NCBI RefSeq assembly: GCF_014647135.1
Contig: NZ_BMOP01000013.1
Location: 1-64,000, forward strand
DNA length: 64,000 nucleotides
Origin: Shewanella xiamenensis
GTDB lineage: Bacteria > Pseudomonadota > Gammaproteobacteria > Enterobacterales > Shewanellaceae
Direction: 5' to 3'
The notes below the pieces were generated by a model, which saw only the letters and a program-made list of their open reading frames with translations, was not told the DNA's origin and did no database searches. Within the stretch, counting starts at the first letter, position 1. Each line of letters begins with the position of its first letter. Of the stretch, positions 63,403-64,000 are shown one piece after another. A program made the translations under genes and the position numbers.

Positions 63403-64000
63403 ATGCCATCCACGCTACAGCATCTCAGCTTGAAACAGAAACTGATTCTGTTTTCGCTGCTACCTTTGCTGATGATGAGTATTTTTGTGCTGTCGCGAAT
63501 GTATGTACTTGTGAAAGAGTATCGCTTTGCCACTCAAAACCATTTGGCAATACAAACCACTTCAAAAATCAATGAATTACTCTATCAACTTCATAACGAA
63601 TATGGATTAAGTACCCAATTACTCCCAGCCACTACGCCTCAAGATGAAACACGTCTATTGCAACAGCAACAACTGACCTCTGATGCACTAGAAGCACTGC
63701 TTAAGAGTCCGGCTTTGCTTGCGTTGAATACTGCGTTAAGTGGCCAACTGGCATCGACCCAGTTACAGGAAAAACTGACGAGTTTAACGCTGCTAAGTCA
63801 TAAATTGGCATCGAGCCGCCAAGAAGCGCTCGATCAACACCCTTCTGCATTTATCGATTTATATCAACAATTTAATTCTGAATTAATGCAGTTAATCCAA
63901 CAACTGCAATTACTCACCAATGATATTAATCAATCAAGAGCCTACGCGGATTTACTGAATCTACTGATGGTGCAAGAGTTGGCGGTGAAAGAACGCAGCG
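63403..64000 (+). CDS. NIT-domain-like sensory protein, N-terminal part (runs off the window)
   Basis: The frame stays open from ATG 63403 (GAGGAG nine bases ahead) to the end of the window, 199 codons. It starts MPSTLQHLSLKQKLILFSLL, then PLLMMSIFVLSRMYVLV, a membrane helix typical of bitopic sensors. A helical periplasmic region follows with LLYQLHNEYGLSTQLL and, late, LLMVQELAVKERS. The paired helices with an xxGL / KERS-type pattern resemble the nitrate/nitrite-sensing NIT domain. The output domain (chemoreceptor, diguanylate cyclase, kinase or other) lies outside the window. Confidence 0.75.
   Translation, partial: MPSTLQHLSLKQKLILFSLLPLLMMSIFVLSRMYVLVKEYRFATQNHLAIQTTSKINELLYQLHNEYGLSTQLLPATTPQDETRLLQQQQLTSDALEALLKSPALLALNTALSGQLASTQLQEKLTSLTLLSHKLASSRQEALDQHPSAFIDLYQQFNSELMQLIQQLQLLTNDINQSRAYADLLNLLMVQELAVKERS

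Overview
The window looks like chromosomal DNA of a Shewanella species (Gammaproteobacteria). The grounds are the 5' end of a proteobacterial 16S rRNA gene at the left edge, gamma-type gene neighbourhoods (nudE ... yrfG ... hslR-hslO-pckA; murI next to trmA), a complete gspC-N type II secretion operon, an FMN-riboswitch-controlled ribB, and a GlyGly-CTERM sorting signal of the kind common in Shewanella and Vibrio. The assignment rests on recognised families and gene order, not on a database search.

Layout. 1-0.6 kb: start of an rRNA operon on the minus strand with two tandem promoters and a boxA. 0.8-12.2 kb: housekeeping genes (membrane-anchored RRM protein, murI, trmA, fabR with a divergent fatty-acid desaturase and a clear FabR operator, selD-selU, an MFS-acyltransferase fusion with its TetR regulator, a GNAT, cysQ, nudE). 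12.4-27.2 kb: an accessory block on the minus strand that separates nudE from yrfG. It holds a 3173-residue repeat-rich surface protein and a tight cassette encoding an Asp/Asn-hydroxylase-like protein, a methyltransferase-PhyH dioxygenase fusion, a sulfotransferase-like protein and a GNAT, followed by a phage-tail-collar-domain protein. 27.3-42.8 kb: yrfG, the gspC-N operon, hslR, hslO and pckA. 43-51 kb: a PepSY/FMN-binding/porin cluster behind a Fur-like box, a dicarboxylate symporter, a FUSC protein and an M14 peptidase. 51.3-59.1 kb: a variable region with a methyltransferase, a DUF4097-type lipoprotein, a chemoreceptor bracketed by a 180-bp direct repeat, a SIMPL-domain protein, and an AT-rich two-gene unit of a SLATT-like membrane protein and a reverse transcriptase. 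59.1-64 kb: GIY-YIG protein, oligopeptidase B, FMN riboswitch plus ribB, and the start of a NIT-domain-like sensory protein.

How the parts connect. FabR and the desaturase form a membrane-fluidity control pair. SelD makes selenophosphate for SelU. The type II secretion system is the expected export route for GlyGly-CTERM proteins such as the giant protein. The PepSY and FMN-binding proteins look like a periplasmic flavin redox module, plausibly iron-responsive.

The most interesting parts are three. First, the SLATT-reverse transcriptase pair at 56.97-58.92 kb with a structured 5' leader is a likely anti-phage or abortive-infection type module. Second, the giant protein carries a GlyGly-CTERM signal in its interior, followed at once by a second signal peptide and an outer-membrane beta-barrel. 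Third, the modification-enzyme cassette next to the tail-collar protein has no function I can name.
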